DNA from: Rubrivivax sp.
GTDB lineage: Bacteria; Pseudomonadota; Gammaproteobacteria; Burkholderiales; Burkholderiaceae_C
DNA length: 64,000 nucleotides
NCBI GenBank assembly: GCA_016707445.1
Contig: JADJHR010000006.1
Location: 372,001-436,000 of the forward strand
Reading direction: 5' to 3'
The position numbers were made by a program, and so were the translations under genes. Below the pieces are notes generated by a model. That model saw only the letters and a program-made list of their open reading frames with translations, was not told the origin of the DNA and did not search any database. This document shows positions 62,614 to 64,000 of the stretch, in pieces; within the stretch, counting starts at the first letter, position 1; each line of letters starts with the position of its first letter.

Positions 62614-62635
62614 GGCCGCGCACCGGTGCGCGGCC
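62614..62635 (-). terminator. Perfect palindrome after the FHA gene, possible terminator
   Basis: The 22-bp perfect palindrome has 11-base arms of GGCCGCGCACC and begins 9 bp after the FHA stop. It would form a very stable hairpin, but no T run follows, so its terminator role is uncertain. The rest of the 289-bp gap 62356-62644 shows no gene. Confidence 0.5.
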
Positions 62636-62644
62636 CGGCCAGGA

Positions 62645-63298
62645 TCAGCGGTGGATGAACTGCATCTGGGTGCCGGCCAGCTCGATCACGTCACCGTTGC
62701 GCAGCGGCACCGAATCGCCCACCAGGGGCACGCCATTCACGCTGGGGCGGGTGCTGCCTTCCACATGGGCGAAGGCGTAGCCGTTGGGGCGCTTGGTGAT
62801 CGACGCCACCTGCACGCCGGGCTTGCCCACCGTGGTGACGACCTTGGTCAGCGCCACTTCGCGGCCGGCCGCGGCACCGTTGAGCACCTTGATCACGGCC
62901 GGCTGCACCGGCATCACCATCGACGCCGCCGACGGCGTCGGGCCGGACGGGGTGAATGCCGGCGGCACGGCGCCCGGCCGCATGATCATGGTCTTTTCGT
63001 AGTCGCCACCCTCGTCGACCAGGTACTTGATCTTGTACTTGCCGATCTCGACCGTGTCGTTGTGGGTCAGCAGCTGCTTCTTGATCGCCTTGCCGTTGAT
63101 GTAGGTGCCGTTGGTGCTGTTCAGGTCTTCGATGAAGACGTCGGCGCCCACCATCTGCAGCACCGCGTGCTCGCCGCTGACGGCCAGATTGTCGATCACG
63201 ATGTCGTTGTAAGGGCGACGGCCAAGCGTGGTCTTGTCCTTGGTGATCTGCACCTCCTTGATCACCACCCCGTCGAGAGAAACGACCAGCTTGCCCAT
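62645..63298 (-). CDS. Tandem FHA-domain protein
   Basis: This 217-residue cytoplasmic protein carries two forkhead-associated domains joined by a Pro-rich linker near residues 105-130. The first has all phosphothreonine-binding elements: Gly26-Arg27 in TTLGRRPYND, Ser41-x-x-His44 in AVSGEHAVL and Asn64-Gly65 in LNSTNGTYING. The second is weaker (TTVGKPGVQVASITKRPNGY, then STRPSVNGVPL) and may not bind phosphopeptide. The ATG at 63298 gives MGKLVVSLDG, the usual start. Together with the neighbouring PP2C phosphatase, 83 bp upstream on the same strand, it suggests control by Ser/Thr phosphorylation. The kinase is not in the window. Confidence 0.9.
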   Translation of the reverse strand: MGKLVVSLDGVVIKEVQITKDKTTLGRRPYNDIVIDNLAVSGEHAVLQMVGADVFIEDLNSTNGTYINGKAIKKQLLTHNDTVEIGKYKIKYLVDEGGDYEKTMIMRPGAVPPAFTPSGPTPSAASMVMPVQPAVIKVLNGAAAGREVALTKVVTTVGKPGVQVASITKRPNGYAFAHVEGSTRPSVNGVPLVGDSVPLRNGDVIELAGTQMQFIHR

Positions 63299-63381
63299 GC
63301 ATGACCCCGTTGTCGCCCTCTGCCGGCTGCAGGGAGCGGGACGCTCTACGGCGCCGATGAAGACCGGTGCGTCGACTTGCG

Positions 63382-64000
63382 TCAGCGCCTGAACGGCCAC
63401 CAGAAGCGGCTCGCCGGGCTCGCGCCGCCGGACGCGCGCACCAGGACCACCGAGATATTATCCTTTCCGCCGGCATCATTGGCAGCATCAACCAGGGCTT
63501 GACACGCGGCCGAAAGCGAGTCGTGTGTCAGCAACAGCTGTCCGATGGTGGCATCGTCGAGCATGTCGGACAGCCCATCGCTGCACATCAGGTAGATGTC
63601 ACCCGGCTGAACCTCGTGCTGGTGGGTTTCCAGCAGCACGGTGTCTTCCACGCCCACGGCACGCGTGACCAGGTTCTTGTTGGCCGAGAACGCGGCTTGC
63701 TCTTGCGTGATCAGGCCGGCGTCGATCTGTTCCTGCAGCAGCGAATGGTCGCGCGTGATCTGCTGCAAGCGGCCGCCGCGCAGGCGGTAGGCGCGCGAAT
63801 CACCGACATGGCCGACCAGCAGGTGACTGTCTCGAATCACGGCCACCACCAGCGTGGTGCCCATGCCGGCGTACTGCGGGTTGGAATTGGCGGCGTTGAA
63901 GATGGCCCGGTTGGCGTTGTCGACGCAGATGTCCATCGCGCGCCGTACTTCGCCGTCACTGGCGTGGGTCTGCGCCTCGCGCAGCCAGCGGCCCAGTTCG
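63382..64000 (-). CDS. PP2C-family (Stp1-like) protein Ser/Thr phosphatase, C-terminal part
   Basis: The window ends inside this gene; its start lies beyond 64000. The visible 205 codons cover most of a bacterial PP2C: GMGTTLVVAVI, LLVGHVGDSRAYRLRGGRLQ, QITRDHSLLQEQIDAGLI, IYLMCSDGLSDMLDD with a metal-binding Asp, and GGKDNISVVLVRASGG with another. The protein ends in a basic, aromatic tail WWPFRR. It removes phosphate from Ser/Thr residues and is typically encoded with an FHA protein and a kinase. The FHA gene follows after 83 bp. The N-terminal metal ligands are not visible. Confidence 0.93.
   Translation of the reverse strand, partial: ELGRWLREAQTHASDGEVRRAMDICVDNANRAIFNAANSNPQYAGMGTTLVVAVIRDSHLLVGHVGDSRAYRLRGGRLQQITRDHSLLQEQIDAGLITQEQAAFSANKNLVTRAVGVEDTVLLETHQHEVQPGDIYLMCSDGLSDMLDDATIGQLLLTHDSLSAACQALVDAANDAGGKDNISVVLVRASGGASPASRFWWPFRR

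Overview
The window is very G+C-rich, densely packed bacterial chromosome. Coding third positions are almost all G or C, and many genes overlap by 4 bp or less. The gene set (tkt-gap, GlnE, UvrA, RecQ, a type IVa pilin with a sigma-54 promoter, TehA/SLAC1, EamA transporters) points to a betaproteobacterium of the order Burkholderiales, probably the Rubrivivax/Roseateles/Leptothrix-like group; this is inferred from protein character, not from a search. I saw no rRNA, tRNA, CRISPR array or intact insertion sequence.

Layout. 1-454: start of a secreted S8 peptidase. 565-3626: tkt-gap, with speD divergent. 4192-6714: hemerythrin-like protein, aldo/keto reductase, EamA transporter. 6699-12793 (minus): SPFH protein, DUF4178, DUF350, membrane-fused aminopropyltransferase and an exported flavoprotein, a likely polyamine/envelope module. 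12880-19378: UbiH-family monooxygenase, nitrilase, glnE, EamA, GST. 19399-28670: a cobalamin-binding MerR (LitR/CarH type) regulator with a di-iron protein, divergent from an eight-gene lipid cluster (FAD enzyme, DUF1365, cyclopropane-synthase-like methyltransferase, chalcone-isomerase-like protein, GPH transporter, DUF3833 lipoprotein, SDR, NTF2-like protein). 28674-33753: CorA, VOC protein, phosphatase, CoA transferase, peptide-binding protein. 33811-40276 (minus): an RND efflux operon also carrying DUF2892, a CsoR-family repressor, OsmC and TehA, with an operator-like palindrome in its promoter. 40316-42901: two TPM proteins, LemA, ssb. 43073-53919: recQ, uvrA, M48 peptidase, moaC, O-antigen-ligase-like protein, substrate-binding protein, cyclase. 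53920-55095: a 1.2 kb stretch with no intact gene. 55096-60713: amidohydrolase, unknown secreted protein, PLP enzyme, decayed M20 peptidase, ABM protein, EamA transporter. 60863-64000: pilA with sigma-54 promoter and terminator, cyclic-nucleotide phosphodiesterase, tandem-FHA protein and a partial PP2C phosphatase.

The most interesting system is 19399-28670. It looks like a light- or singlet-oxygen-controlled pathway that modifies membrane fatty acids, in which the di-iron protein could be the O2-using step. The second is the polyamine/SPFH module. The third is the efflux operon, whose CsoR-like sensor lacks the usual metal-ligand pattern and whose cargo hints at sulfur stress.

Four otherwise well-conserved genes carry an apparent single-base frameshift: SPFH near 12012, RND near 37830, recQ near 44279 and a substrate-binding protein near 53030. 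One M20 peptidase (58304-59385) is decayed. Some of these may be sequencing or assembly errors rather than biology.
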